The position numbers were made by a program, and so were the translations under genes. A stretch of DNA of 64,000 nucleotides, taken from the NCBI RefSeq assembly GCF_001641265.1, contig NW_020167522.1:310001-374000 (forward strand), read 5' to 3'. The notes beneath the pieces were generated by a model. That model saw nothing but the letters and a program-made list of their open reading frames with translations, searched no databases and was not told the origin of the DNA. Positions 20,688 through 32,249 of this stretch are shown piece after piece. This DNA is from Pseudogymnoascus destructans. Taxonomy: Eukaryota > Ascomycota > Leotiomycetes > Thelebolales > Thelebolaceae. The first letter of the stretch is position 1, and each line of letters starts with the position of its first letter.

Positions 20688-23067
20688 TCACTGCCTATAC
20701 CCCCCTCCCCCACCACCACCACCTCCGCCACCATAAGCATTATAACCCCCACCAGGCTCCGTCATATTCCTCTCCGGCGGCGGTCTCGCATACTGCTGCT
20801 GCTGTCCCACCCCCGCGGACGCACTACGCACCGGCTGCGCATACGACCCCGTCGGCGGCGCGACCCCCATCCCCATCCTCCCCTGCTGCTGCTGTGAGGC
20901 ATACATATTCCCATTACTGCGATCCGAGGTATCAAACGCCGGTGTGCGTCTCCCCACCGAGCTCTCAATCGACCCTTGGCTGGGTGTCGAGCGTCCGTAG
21001 CGGGTTTGTCCGTTCTGTCCCGCTAGTGAGGGTCCAGGACGGGCGTACCCGTCGCCAGCGCCGCGGATGCTTGCGATGGACGGCACGTAGTGACTCGACG
21101 GCGTATCACTTCGTGGTGGTGCGACGATGGTAGGTGCATCGAAACTCGGCAACGTCGGTTCATCGTCCATCGCAATGCCACTCCCATGCGTAGCTCTCGT
21201 TGGTGAGGCGGTGGAGTACGGGTCATACGAGTCGTGATTCTGACTCTGCTGGTTGTTGCGCTGAGGAGCGTACGGGTCCTGCGACAGTGCCGATGGGGCG
21301 GGGGTGTAGTTTTGCCCCGGGCGAGAGGTATAGGAGAGTGGTGAGTCGGTGCGGGTTATGGGTGTGTTGTTGCCCATTGAGCGGTCCATGGGGGAGGCGA
21401 TGCGGGCGAGTGGTGTGTTACCACCCATTGACCTATCCATTGGGGATCCGACGCGGTCGAAGGGTGTATTGTTGCCCATAGACCTATCCATAGGAGACGC
21501 AACGCGGTCAAAGGGCGTCATGTTGCGGCTGGGGGGGTTATACGAGTTATACGAGTCCTCCGTCATCTGTCGTGCAGGTGGTCCAAATCCTCCTCCATTC
21601 CCATTACCCATTCCACTCCCATACGAATCCTGCGTCCCCTGCCTCTTCAGCGGCGCCGGTCCACTCCTCAACTGCTGCGGCACCCTCTGCTGCTGCGCCC
21701 AACTGCTCCCCTGACTCGCATTCGTCCCTCCCGTCATCGTCCGCTGCGGTGCCGGGAACGGCACCCCATTGCTCCCCTCCTGACCCGGCATCGGCGGCGC
21801 GGGCGACCCAGAGCGGCTATACCCCATACCAGCCGCATTAGCGACGAGGCTAGACGACGCGCCGTAGCTGCTTGCTGATGTAGCGGTGTTGAGGCGCGAT
21901 GGGACGGGCCGCTTTTGGTCCATGTTGCTGAGCTCGAAGTCTGGGAGCTTGGGCTGCAGGGAGGAGGGCGTGCCGGGGCGGGAGGTGTACATGGGGAGGG
22001 TTGTTGTGGTGTCGTTGCGGTTGAGCATGGGCATGGTGGGCAGCTTGTCGTCTTTGGTGTCGAAGAGGGTGGGTAGGGTGGCTTGGCGGCCGAGGGTGGG
22101 CTTTTCGCCGTTCTTGAAGGCTTTTTGGTTGCCCTTGATGCGCTTGCGTTCCTCGTCTTCGATGGCCTTGTTGATCTTGACGCTGACGATCTTTTGGAGT
22201 CGACCGTTAATCTTACGCTCGCAGTAGCCGGATAAGCCGCCGTCGCCGTTGGGGATGTAGTGCCAGAGGAAGAGGAGGTAGAAGAGCATGGCGAGCAGTA
22301 GGCTTAGGGCGGCAAAGACCCAGATGACGAGGGTGAAGACCATACCAGACAGGACGACAGCCTGTTTCTTGTCCTGGTCGGCCAGGATACCAAAGTTCTT
22401 GAAGAACTGCAGAATCGAGGTCGCAGCGTCCTTGTTCTTGGGGTCGAGCTCAGCAATGTACACAGATCTCAGCGTCAGGGCATTGATGACCTGCCTAGGT
22501 CCTGAGCAGAAGATGACGCGGATCCACGACTGGAAGGAGAAGTAGGTGAACAGCGCCACGTACTCGGCACCCTTCTTACTCTTCGTCAGCTCCGAGAAGA
22601 CCAAGAAGCGCTTCCAGCCACGACCTTGGCCAAAGACGCGAATAGCCTGCAGTCGGACAGCCAGGGAATCGAGGTAACTCTCAGCCACGGCGCCGCGCCT
22701 GATGATCAGATGGGCTCGGATGTGCTCGTAGATGACATTGACCCACGACGCAATGATGCATCCGGCAAAGATCCATTTCGAGATGTCTAGCTTGATGACC
22801 GGTTCGATGCTGGTGAACTTGTTTAAGGCGATGAGGTTGTAGGCAGTGAAGGTATCGACGCCGTAGACGGCAACGGAGATGACCAGTGATAACCACAGAT
22901 ATCCATATGCTAGGTATTCGAAAAATGACGATGACTTGAAATCCTGGAGACTCTGTATATACCAGTTAGCATGGACACATAGCAACAATTGAGAGGGGAC
23001 AACTCACGATGAAATCCCACTTCTCCTCCAGCTTAATATCCTTCGCCTTTTTGCGTGCGCACAACAT
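20688..23067 (-). CDS. KCH1-like: fungal potassium channel / Prm6-Kch1 family membrane protein, 774 aa
   Basis: Exon 1 is 23067-23008 (20 codons), then a 55 bp GTGAGT...ACAG intron (22953-23007, phase 0), then exon 2 to the stop at 20688. The first 250 residues match the fungal Kch1/Prm6 family: membrane segments around LAYGYLWLSLVISVAVYGVD, WIFAGCIIASWVNVIYEH and VFTLVIWVFAALSLLLAM, with the conserved VFSELTKSKKGAEYVALF region. These plasma-membrane proteins promote K+ influx linked to calcium signalling. The long C-terminal tail is disordered, with four copies of a SPMDRSMG-type repeat and an 11-Gly run before the end. Confidence 0.88.
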
Positions 23068-25123
23068 CTTGAATTATGTTCAAAGATTGAAATATCTGGA
23101 CCAGCCAGAAAGTAAAAATGGGGTATTGAAAATCAAAAGGAGCGATTGACTCGAATGAATGAATGTGCAGCGGGTATCTTGATTCCCGCCGGGGGGGTTT
23201 TCGTCGTTGGACGAAGTGGTGGTGCCGACTTCAAGTCAACAATCTGGTCTATCTACAACAAGCGACGAGTCGGTCACAGCACAGAGGTCATCCGCCTGCG
23301 GGTCCGACTTGTGCGAGAATAGTGATCCTCGGTGGGATCAAGAGAGTTGTATAGATTCGCTGAACGAGCGTCGTGACAGGAAAATGGGTATGTCCGGGGG
23401 AAGCGTCGTCGTGCTGGGGAGGGATCGGGAAAGCCGCGTCTACTGGCGAGGACGCATGGGAGTGAGCCGTCCGTCTCGTTGTTGTTGCAACTGTGGGCGG
23501 GTATGAGGAAAGGGAGAGGCGAGATGAGATGGCCAAGTAGTGGTCGCTGGGCGGTTTGTTGGGGCGGTGGGTGATGAGGTCGTTTGATCGAGGTCGTCTT
23601 TTTGAGGACTTTGCAGGAGATAGATATAAGCACGAGCGGGGGGATGTGAAAGAGCGACGATATGGGATGAAGGAATGAATGAGGGTATTTTCTCGCTTTG
23701 TTTTGGAGCCAGTGGATTCGCAAAAAGGCAGTGAATGAATGATTGTTGCTTGGTATTGTGGTTTGGTAGAAGAAGGGACGACAATGAGGCGTGTCAATGG
23801 GGTGTGGATGGGGTACAGGGACAGGGGCAGATACAGGGACAGGGATAGGGATAGGGATAGGGATAGGGACAGGCACAGGCACACAGGCACAGGCACACAC
23901 AGGCACAGGCACAATGGTAACAGTACATAAATGGGTGTCTGAGGAGTGAATTTTAGTGGGTTTAGTGAACTTTAGCGGACGTGTGGGTGTGAGTAGACGC
24001 AGTGGATGCAGATTGACAGGCTGGCGTTGGATTATGCACAATGTAGCTGATCAATCAGGAGAAGTAACTCCCAGCGCTTGGAGGTATGGCGGGGTACATT
24101 TGTGTACATCTGATATGTGACGTACAACTTTTCTTCTCTCCCCTGCCACCCCCCAGCCACCACCAGCCACCACCACCAGCCACCCTCCCCCCGTTCCTCC
24201 ATACAAAAAAGCCGCTCCCTCTAACCCAAACAACCCTTACCCTCAAACCCCTCTCCACTAGCCCCCGATAGCCCCTTCTCCATCCACCCCCACCACACCT
24301 CGCCCCACCAGCCCCCCTGAAACACCCCTCTCCACTCCCAGCAAATCAGCGCCAATAAGCACCCCCACCGCCTTGCCATCGTGAAACGTCCACCTCTTCC
24401 CCTTGCTGGCCAACCAGCCCTGGTTTGGCGGGGATAAAGATAGACAAGCGCTGAGTGCACATCATCCTGTGATGCGGATAGGCGATTAGAGGACTGGAAG
24501 GCTGGCTGCTGACGTCGACGCGCTGTGATGGTGCCGAGCGCGTCTGTTCTGTTATGTCTTCACATGAGACGAGTCGGGAAGTTATCGATGCGACGCAGTA
24601 AATTGGAGTCGAGTTGAAATTAGGTCACGTGGTTATAAGGTGACCTGGGTTTTGATCATCACGTGCGATATTGCCCTGCATCTACATATCAAAACTATTG
24701 AAACTCGATAAAAGTGAGTGGTAGGTAATTCCGAGACATGTTAAGCAGAGTCTCGGACAACTAGATGGCAAAGATAGCCATCCACCGCTACATTGGATAT
24801 AATGGAGCCGACCATGCCATTCCCACACACCTTTGTATATATGTATGTATGTCGACCATTCCATCTTCCAACAAGTGATAAAATGAGAAAGTGTCGCTCG
24901 GGAGCAAGACTACATTTTGGCAACTGCGAATGAAGCTTATGAAACCTATGCGCATACTTGAGTAGAGCTGAGTACCATCGTGTCGCGAGTGTTCGCGAGT
25001 ACAATGGCAACGTTCTTTGCGCAGTTGGAGGGGACTTCTGGGATAGACATGCGCCACCGCCAACACCAGCATGCACGCTACCTTTGAGGCTGCACAGCGA
25101 TTTACCACAACAATATATATATA
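23068..25123. other. intergenic stretch between the Kch1-like gene and pogo copy B
   Basis: Contains the channel gene's promoter side, a microsatellite (23814-23925) and pyrimidine-rich DNA around 24120-24320. Long ORFs on the minus strand at 23274-24041 are products of the repeat and purine bias. No gene recognised. Confidence 0.5.
23814..23925. repeat. microsatellite of GGGACA/GGGATA and GGCACA units
   Basis: Imperfect hexamer repeats: AGGGACAGGG, then AGGGATAGGGATAGGG, then (GGCACA)n. Simple-sequence expansion; no coding role seen. Confidence 0.8.
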
Positions 25124-26983
25124 ACGTGGTTTATCAGTACGTTGGACATATCAGTACCTCGGACACTTTTCATTGGCATTCTACTTTGAATATCAATAAA
25201 TCAACCATAACATATTAAATTAACTATAACTAAGCGGAATCAGATGAACTAGACATATCTATAGCTTCTTGACAAGTTCGCGCATTATGACCAGCTTTTC
25301 CACAGATCCCACAGCATCGCCTAGACGGTTGCCCCTCCTTGCGACTACCCCCAACCGCACGTACGTCGCGTCGTACCTGCTCATCCACATCCTTCTGTGT
25401 GATAATAGCCTGTGCATCCTCTACTATAAGTGCACCTCCTTCACGGACACGAGCCATTTTAGCCCTGCGGCGTTTGCTAAGGGCTTCGTTGGCTGCTCGA
25501 AGGGTACGTACCTCAGCAGACAGAAGGGTGTTCTCATGTGCTAGTCGCTCCGTACCCTTTGCCAATGCAATAACTGTCCCGAAGAGTGGAGTTGGCGAGC
25601 TTCCTTGGTGACGGGCAATTCGATTTCGAACGAGGGTTGTTTGTGAAAGAGCTTCAGTTGGGTTGGAAGGGGTCTGGGAGACCCAAGGGTTGGTGTTGGC
25701 AGTAGAGGGTCTAGAGGGAGTTGGAGTCCGTAACCTCACGTCAAGCTTTGAAAGCACTGCTTGCGGGTCGAAAGGCACTAAGCCAGCTCCACGGAACCCG
25801 GACTGGGCGTTTTGGGCTGTCATGGATTCCAGATATGCTGCTCTAAAGGCAAGAAAGAACTCGACCTTGGTAATGTGGTTGATATGAGCCTTAATGAAGG
25901 TCTCAATCTGCCGACCATATGCCCGCTTCAACACACTAAAGCACCCGACATCAAGTGGCTGAGTTAAATGAGACGAGTGGGGAGGTAGTCCAAGAGTTAT
26001 AATGTTGTGTGCCTTGCAGTACTCTTGGAACTCGGCCGATTCATGACTCTCGTGCCCGTCTAACACCAGCATTCGATATGGACCCCTTGCACGAACAGCA
26101 GTATGTTTGTCGAAGTGTTTCAACCATTCTAGACCCGTCTCATTGTTTGTCCATCCATTGCTTGTCGGTTTAACAACCCAGTTGTGTGGAAGGCCGCCGT
26201 CTGTATACCAATTTGCAAGATGATTCTTGCCTTTAACTACCAAAAATGGAGGAATACTCCAGCCGTCACTGTTGATACAAGCAATCGCTGTAGCCCATTC
26301 CCGATTCCCTGGCTGAACTGCCTTACCTCTGCCAAGTCGATCTGCACGGGTAACAACCATTGCAGGGCAAATCACACCCATCATAAACCCAGTTTCGTCA
26401 AAGTTATAGAAGTCGCAGTCCAAAACACCATATTTTGCCCTCATATTTTCCACTAGTCGAAACCACGCGCCAATTAGTTCAGGATCTTCGCACAAGGCCC
26501 TTTGGAAGTCGTAAACGCGATTAAAACGCGTCTTTAATTCTGGACGTCGTTGTACAAATCGGTGGGCCCAGAGCTTCCCGACGCGCCTCCCTCCACGCGA
26601 TTCGAGTATAAAATTTGCCATATCTTCTACACCAGCAAGCCGGGGTGCAAATCCTCTTGAATCCATATCAAGTATATTCCGAATAACCACCTCCTCTTCT
26701 AGTATAGTTAATTTCATCATTGCAGGCCGGCGTTCGTAGACAGTAGTTCGGCCGTTCATTCTGTCGCAGAGTGTAGAATGAGGTACTTCATAGAGCTTAG
26801 CAGCCTTCCGACGACTTAGATTTTTTGATGTTCGGATAGCCTCGATAGCTAGAATGATTTTTGCTTCTTGGGTAATCACTGACATAATAAAAGGTGGAAA
26901 AAACGCGTTGTGAAGTTAGAGGGTAGGAAATTCGGGAAAAGTGTCCGAGGTACTGATATGTCCGACATACTGATAAACCACGT
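25124..26983 (-). mobile_element. intact pogo-like DNA transposon, copy B (1,860 bp)
   Basis: Inverted repeats of about 47 bp at 25124-25170 and 26937-26983 differ at about two positions and start ACGTGGTTTATC from outside, with TA outside on both sides inside longer TA runs. Each contains two direct 17 bp copies starting TATCAGTAC. Same length as copy A but different terminal sequence. It sits in gene space between the Kch1-like and rhodopsin-domain genes. Confidence 0.92.
25230..26885 (-). CDS. pogo/Tc5-like DDE transposase, 551 aa, intact
   Basis: Sister of the copy A transposase with the same length and order: N-terminal helix-turn-helix (AAKLYEVPHSTLCDRMNG, residues about 28-45), CENP-B/Tc5-like domain (65-135), DDE core with YNFDETGFMMG, MLVLDGHESHES and TQPLDVGC, a basic leucine-rich tail (LRAANEALSKRRRAKMARV) and the zinc knuckle CGICGKAGHNARTCQ. 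No stop or frameshift. Identity to copy A is clearly partial, highest in the catalytic core and lowest in the N-terminal helix-turn-helix, as are the terminal repeats that this domain probably binds. Confidence 0.92.
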   Translation of the reverse strand: MSVITQEAKIILAIEAIRTSKNLSRRKAAKLYEVPHSTLCDRMNGRTTVYERRPAMMKLTILEEEVVIRNILDMDSRGFAPRLAGVEDMANFILESRGGRRVGKLWAHRFVQRRPELKTRFNRVYDFQRALCEDPELIGAWFRLVENMRAKYGVLDCDFYNFDETGFMMGVICPAMVVTRADRLGRGKAVQPGNREWATAIACINSDGWSIPPFLVVKGKNHLANWYTDGGLPHNWVVKPTSNGWTNNETGLEWLKHFDKHTAVRARGPYRMLVLDGHESHESAEFQEYCKAHNIITLGLPPHSSHLTQPLDVGCFSVLKRAYGRQIETFIKAHINHITKVEFFLAFRAAYLESMTAQNAQSGFRGAGLVPFDPQAVLSKLDVRLRTPTPSRPSTANTNPWVSQTPSNPTEALSQTTLVRNRIARHQGSSPTPLFGTVIALAKGTERLAHENTLLSAEVRTLRAANEALSKRRRAKMARVREGGALIVEDAQAIITQKDVDEQVRRDVRAVGGSRKEGQPSRRCCGICGKAGHNARTCQEAIDMSSSSDSA

Positions 26984-27575
26984 TATATATATATATATAT
27001 TAGGATAAATTACGAGAATGAAAAGCGAGCTCGAATCTTGAAACGTATCAGACTCTAAAAAACTCATACTAGCGTAAAGGCCGATCTACCGACAGCACCG
27101 CTGATAATATAATCGCCATACGATCGAGAGGTTCTCCTCAAATTCAGATCCTAGAAGCATTCGAGATATAAGTTCATACCTTTGAGATACCATCTACACT
27201 TCTACAACTTCAGAGATCCCACACTCAAGGCTTTACTCTGGCAAATTCAGTCTTGCTTCGACCTTGAGGTAATGATGCCATTGTCTATCTATACTCATTC
27301 TAGCCTATACTGATCTTATAACAGTGGACTTCTGTGTTTTGAGGGCATTCCTAGCCCTGCCTTTACGCCTAGCATGACAACCCTCTGGCCATGTGTCAAC
27401 AAGTATACGTTTTAGGCGTTTATATTCACAAAACAGGGTGGATGTATACGCACACACCTGATAACCAAGTCATCGGTAAATGGTTCGTTCCTCATCTACT
27501 TCGTCATTAACTATTCTACAATAACATCATTTAAGGTATAAAACTATGGAACAAATCTCCCTTCATAAACAATAC
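26984..27575. other. intergenic stretch
   Basis: Right flank of pogo copy B, with a TA run at 26985-27001, then moderately AT-rich sequence downstream of the rhodopsin-domain gene. Nothing recognised. Confidence 0.5.
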
Positions 27576-28853
27576 CTATACCAATCCCTGGACAACTTTT
27601 GTATCTGTCCTCCGTACAATCCCTCCCTCGCGCCTTCCCCCATTCTCCTCAATATCATGCCGGTCCTCGGCCCACCCGTGACCCTGCTCTGGCTTCACCA
27701 CCCCATCCTCCATCATGATGTAAACCGAGTTCTCTGACAGGTCGCTGGCTACGAGGTGCTCAGCGCCTCTATTCGAGGAAGAATTGATGTAGTCGTGGTG
27801 ATCTGGCGGATAGGGGGAGGTCCGCGAGTGCCAGCGGTAGGCAGGAAAGAGCCCACGGATTGTGGGGAGACAGGAACAAATAAGGCCCACTGAGGGCTCT
27901 ATATGTGTCCAGAGGGTGGCCCGGTAGACGGTATCTGGAGTTTATGGCGGTTAGCTAGTGGGCTATTGAGAGCATCTCTCCAGCGGCAATAACTTACGAG
28001 TTGGGTCTTGGGGGTCAATATAGAACAAAACAACAATGCGGTAAATACTCGCAAAGCAAACACTGTACCATGGATCAGCTCATTTCTTTATCTCGTTAGC
28101 CATGGGATACTCACAATCCACCAAGAGCAAAGATCCCGCTCAACGCCACCTTATCCTGCCATGCCCTCTTCAGGTTAAAGATGATCGGCAGCGGTAGCGC
28201 CAAGATGACAAAATCCATAACTACATTAAAGCCCTGATTCACAATAAAGAAAACATTTCCATTGATGCAATGCGCCTCGATGCTCTTATCCCAGTAACCC
28301 CGAAGTGGCCGACACTGCAAGGCGCAGATGAGGAATATGCCAGCGCCCCAAATACCGATGATACAGATGAAGGTGCAGGAGACCACGTTGAAGCGGTGAG
28401 AAGTAAAGAAGATGCGGCGATAGAAGCTAATGAAGGAGATTTTGAGAATGGGGACGAGAACAAAGTACGTGAATTGGTTGGCGATGAAGATCTGGGCCGG
28501 TTAGAGCACTGCCATGAGCCTTTGGAAACGGAGACGCGCCTTGCCAAAAGTCAATAGAGTTTCGGGAGAGAGATCTTTTATATGAGTGCCATTTCCGCCA
28601 ATGGCAACCCCTTTATTAAAAAAATATTAGCTCCAGTGTCCTGCAATTCGCGAAGTGCACACCCACAGAGAATTAATTGTATTAGCATGCCATATAGTAA
28701 AAACAGTGCCGTAAAGCAGAGATAGTCGTCCGCCTCAATCCTGACGCGAAGCTTGTACCGGGCGTATAGGCGCAAGATGGCAGAAATGGTGGCGAGACCG
28801 ACTAGCACCGAGACAATAATGATCATCTTCCACTCCCTCTCGCTGATCGCCAT
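27576..28853 (-). CDS. fungal rhodopsin-domain integral membrane protein, 352 aa, five exons
   Basis: Exons 28853-28667, 28610-28540, 28491-28115, 28062-27998 and 27934-27576; all phases agree. Intron 2 (28492-28539) begins GC instead of GT. The protein has about seven hydrophobic segments (IIIVSVLVGLATISAILRLY, FNVVSCTFICIIGIWGAGIF, NVVMDFVILALPLPIIFNL) and the family motifs CRPLRGYWD and TLWTHIEPSVGLICSCLPTIR. This is the widespread fungal rhodopsin/SAT4-like family, often grouped with Pth11-like receptors. Ligand and role are unknown. The C-terminal tail is acidic and cytoplasmic by prediction. Confidence 0.87.
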
Positions 28854-30008
28854 GGTGGTGGCAACTGGAGAGAACTCTCAAACAACTAGAGGATAGATGG
28901 CTGGCGCCAGGGCCCTGGTGAGAACCGGCAGTGGGGATTGTCATATATGGGTGCAGCGGCAGCGAGGAATGGTGGAGGCGGGCGGATGCGCTGTAGATGG
29001 GGAGAGCTGGATTACTCGCTCATGGGTCGGGAGGATCGTCGAGTATCGCTGTGAAGCCGATACGATGGGGGCACGGCATTGTTTGATGTGGGACGCAAGG
29101 GAGTTGGTTTGTTGTAGACACGACATCTCAGCCCTCGTTTGGCACTTTCGCCGCCAACAAAGTATGGTTGTACCGATTCTGGAGTCGCACACGGCGGTAA
29201 GGCTTTCTGGGATTTTCCTGCATTTTGATTGCATATTCTTGCATATAGATGTATTTTTTCATGTATAAAGTAAGCAAGGTGACCCAACAAATGCAAGGTG
29301 GCATGAAATGATTGACGATATTATCATCGGTGTGAGTGCACGAGGATCATCCTTTGTATTCCCTTTCTATGTCTCCGGGCCGAATATGAACTTAAAGCAC
29401 CCGACCAAGTCAACGGCCATCAATTATCCAAACCTTGGCAGGACAATAAATATATATTCTAGAGCAAGATGGCGTCGCTCCCACTTGAATACCCTGAGAT
29501 ATATCCCTACACACCAGCACCCTTGATTTTCACCTTGCAGGTATAAAACCCGTGCCGACCATTGAGAGCGCCATGGCTGAATAAGTCCGCCATCCTAGTG
29601 AAACACATAGCAATTACAAACGGCACAATACAAGCCGAGAAAAGTAGAAATCGGGCGTCTCCCTCTTCCAAATTGTAGTTACTAAGATGTTAAAACTGTG
29701 GCGCCCTTGAACAACAAAGGGGGACGCGTAGGTGAGAAAGACTAAGATGTTTACAATCATCACACCACCACCACCACCCACAAACCACCCACAACCCCTT
29801 CTTTTAAAACTTCAAACTTTTAATTCCGTTCCTCTTCCACACTTCAATTCACAACTCCAGCTTTCGGCTTCAACTTTTCTGCAGTTTGCTTCACACATTC
29901 TGCTTCTCGCATTCCACATCTCGCTTTCTCCTGCCTACATCTTGTCCCCCTCCAGCTTCCTGTCGATCCCCCAATCTCAGCCGTATTTGTTCATCAAGTA
30001 CTACAATC
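28854..30008. other. intergenic region with divergent promoters
   Basis: Lies between the start of the rhodopsin-domain gene (minus) and the start of the MFS gene (plus). Contains TATAAA at 29542 and pyrimidine-rich sequence just before the MFS start. No gene recognised. Confidence 0.5.
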
Positions 30009-31844
30009 ATGTCTGTACCCCCATCAGCTGAGGCATCTGGCCCAGATGGCATTTTCACCAGATCATCCACGGTCACCCCTACGCTCACCCCCACCGTCAC
30101 CCCGCCGGGCATGGCCACTGCTGCCCCCAAGACGATGATGACTAGGAACTACGACGCTCCTATTATTCTTATCCCTCAACCAAGTGATGACGCCAACGAC
30201 CCATTAGTAAGTTCTAGATCGATCACTGATTTGAAACACGTTACCGAGCAGCGGGTTTGAATTCTGACCTTCGATCTACAGAACTGGAGCATCACCAAGA
30301 AGATCATTATCTTCGCATGCATCTGCTTCGCGGGCTTTGCCGGCCAGATGTCCCCCAATTCTAACCAGCTGACCTTCGTCCTGCAAATCCCTAACTATGT
30401 CGGTAGGACCCAGGCCGACATGCTCAACACCGTCGCAGCCGCTCTCGCCGGCTGGATGCTGGGCCCCTTCATCCTGGTCCCCTGGGCTGCCCTTGTAGGC
30501 CGCAGCTCCGTCATTTTCTGGAGTTTGATTGGAACCCTAGCCTGCCAGATCTGGGCGGCTAAAATGACCGGTCCCAATGATTTTATCCCATTCGCCATCT
30601 CCCGCGCGTTCTGCGGCGTGTTTGGTGTCATCCCCGCTACCCTCGGCACAGGCTATATCATGGACATGTTCTTCCTGCACCAGCGCGGAAAGGCCTTCGC
30701 GATCTTTGAGGTGCTGATTATTTTTGCCGTTGTGGGCGGCGGTACCCTCGGTGGTTTCATTGCTGAGTATGGTCCTTGGAGCGAGGTGTTCTGGTGGACT
30801 GTCGGACCCGTTGGTGCTGCTGCCATTGCCGTCTTTGTCTTTGTCGAGGATACAACTTTCACTCGCGGTCCGAATGCCGTTCAGCGCCCTCCACTGCCAA
30901 AAGCCTGGCTCGCCAACCGCGTTGCTACCTTCTTCCCTGGCATCAAGACTCAGGCAGGTACCCTTGATAAACGCGCAGCTGTGTTTGTAAGTTTCCCTCG
31001 AAATGCACTCCAATCCCACAAACAATCATGCTAACAAGCCCCCCCCCCCCAAAAGCGCCGCTTCATCGTCCCCCTCCAAATCACCATAACCCCTATCACC
31101 CTCCTCATCGGCACCTTCGTCTTCGTCGCCCTCGGCCTCCCCATCATGCAAGCCTCCACCATCGCGATCTACCTGATGCCTCCCGTCTCCGCGGGCGGCT
31201 ACGGCTTCTCCGCCCTCCAACTCGCCTTCTTCACCATGACCGCGTGGGCCGGCATAATCAGCGCCCAGCTCTACGGCTACCTCTCCAACGACCGCATCCC
31301 GCTCACCGTCGCGCGTCGGGTCAGCGGAATCTGGCGCCCCGAGTACCGCCTAGCCAACACGCTGCTTCCCGGTTTCCTGCTCCCGATCGGCCTTGCTATC
31401 TACGGCGCGGGTCTGCAGTTGCACCTCCACTACATGGTATTGGCACTCGCGAGTTTCGTGATCTGGTTCGCGGCTCTGTTGGCGCTGCCGGTTTGCTATA
31501 ATTACATTGTTGAGTGCTTCGTGCAGACACCTGTTGAGGCGTCAGTGGCGCTGAACTCGTACCGCATTGCGTTTGGGCTGATGTCGGTGTTTATCATCAC
31601 GCAGTGGCAGGGCGCGGTTGGTGTGGGATGGATGTGGGGCATGGGTTCTCTGTTTGTCCTGTTGGTGGATGGACTGATGGTGATTGTGTTGCTCAAGGGA
31701 CATGAGGTCAGGAAGTACACGAGCCGTATTAGCAGCACGATTGCTGTTACGGAGGATGGCCAGAAAATCATTGAGCAGCCACGTATCATTTATATGGCGG
31801 ATGTGGAGAGGGAACTCCGCTCTGTTAGGATGAGAAGCTGCTGA
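30009..31844 (+). CDS. MFS transporter, 563 aa, three exons
   Basis: Exons 30009-30206, 30282-30986 and 31056-31844, with GTAAGT introns and phase-0 joins. After a Ser/Thr/Pro-rich cytoplasmic start, NWSITKKI leads into the first of about 12 membrane segments. The loop after segment 2 (VGRSSVIFWSLIG) resembles MFS motif A, and GRxAFCGVFGVIPATLGTGYIMDMFF-like sequence follows. It resembles the drug:H+/multidrug-type fungal MFS proteins, but the substrate cannot be assigned. Intron 2 holds a C12 run before its acceptor. It is divergent from the rhodopsin-domain gene. Confidence 0.88.
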
Positions 31845-32249
31845 TTTGCTGTTTCAGTGGACCTGGATAAGGTGTGAGGAAGGAAAACAACAGGGGATTG
31901 GGTATAAAGTGGTGGCTAGACTAGAGGAGTCTATAGCCATGTACTCAGCACAGAACATTACTGCATTGCCGAAGGGTAACTCATTTGTAGCTCTCTGGGT
32001 TCTTACAGTCACATAAGCACATTAGAAATCAAGATGCATCGCCAGAATAATGTTCGTTGATCCTCAATTGCACTAAAATATGACATTTCAGGGACCCGGA
32101 GCTATCATAGTGCTCCCGCTCCCGCTCCCGCACGAACTAAAACTAGCATCTGCAAAGATCGTGATGTGGGGCGAGCCAATCGATCCATATACCCTTCGAC
32201 ACAGGTACAATAACGTGTTGTAGTATCAGCGACTCGCATCCACGACCAC
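31845..32249. other. intergenic, convergent 3' ends
   Basis: Between the stops of the MFS gene and the aldehyde dehydrogenase gene. Nothing recognised. Confidence 0.5.

Noticed and set aside
23274..24041. Long minus-strand ORFs of 208 and 255 codons
   Set aside because: They come from the hexamer microsatellite and strand bias; no family pattern and overlapping equally long frames.
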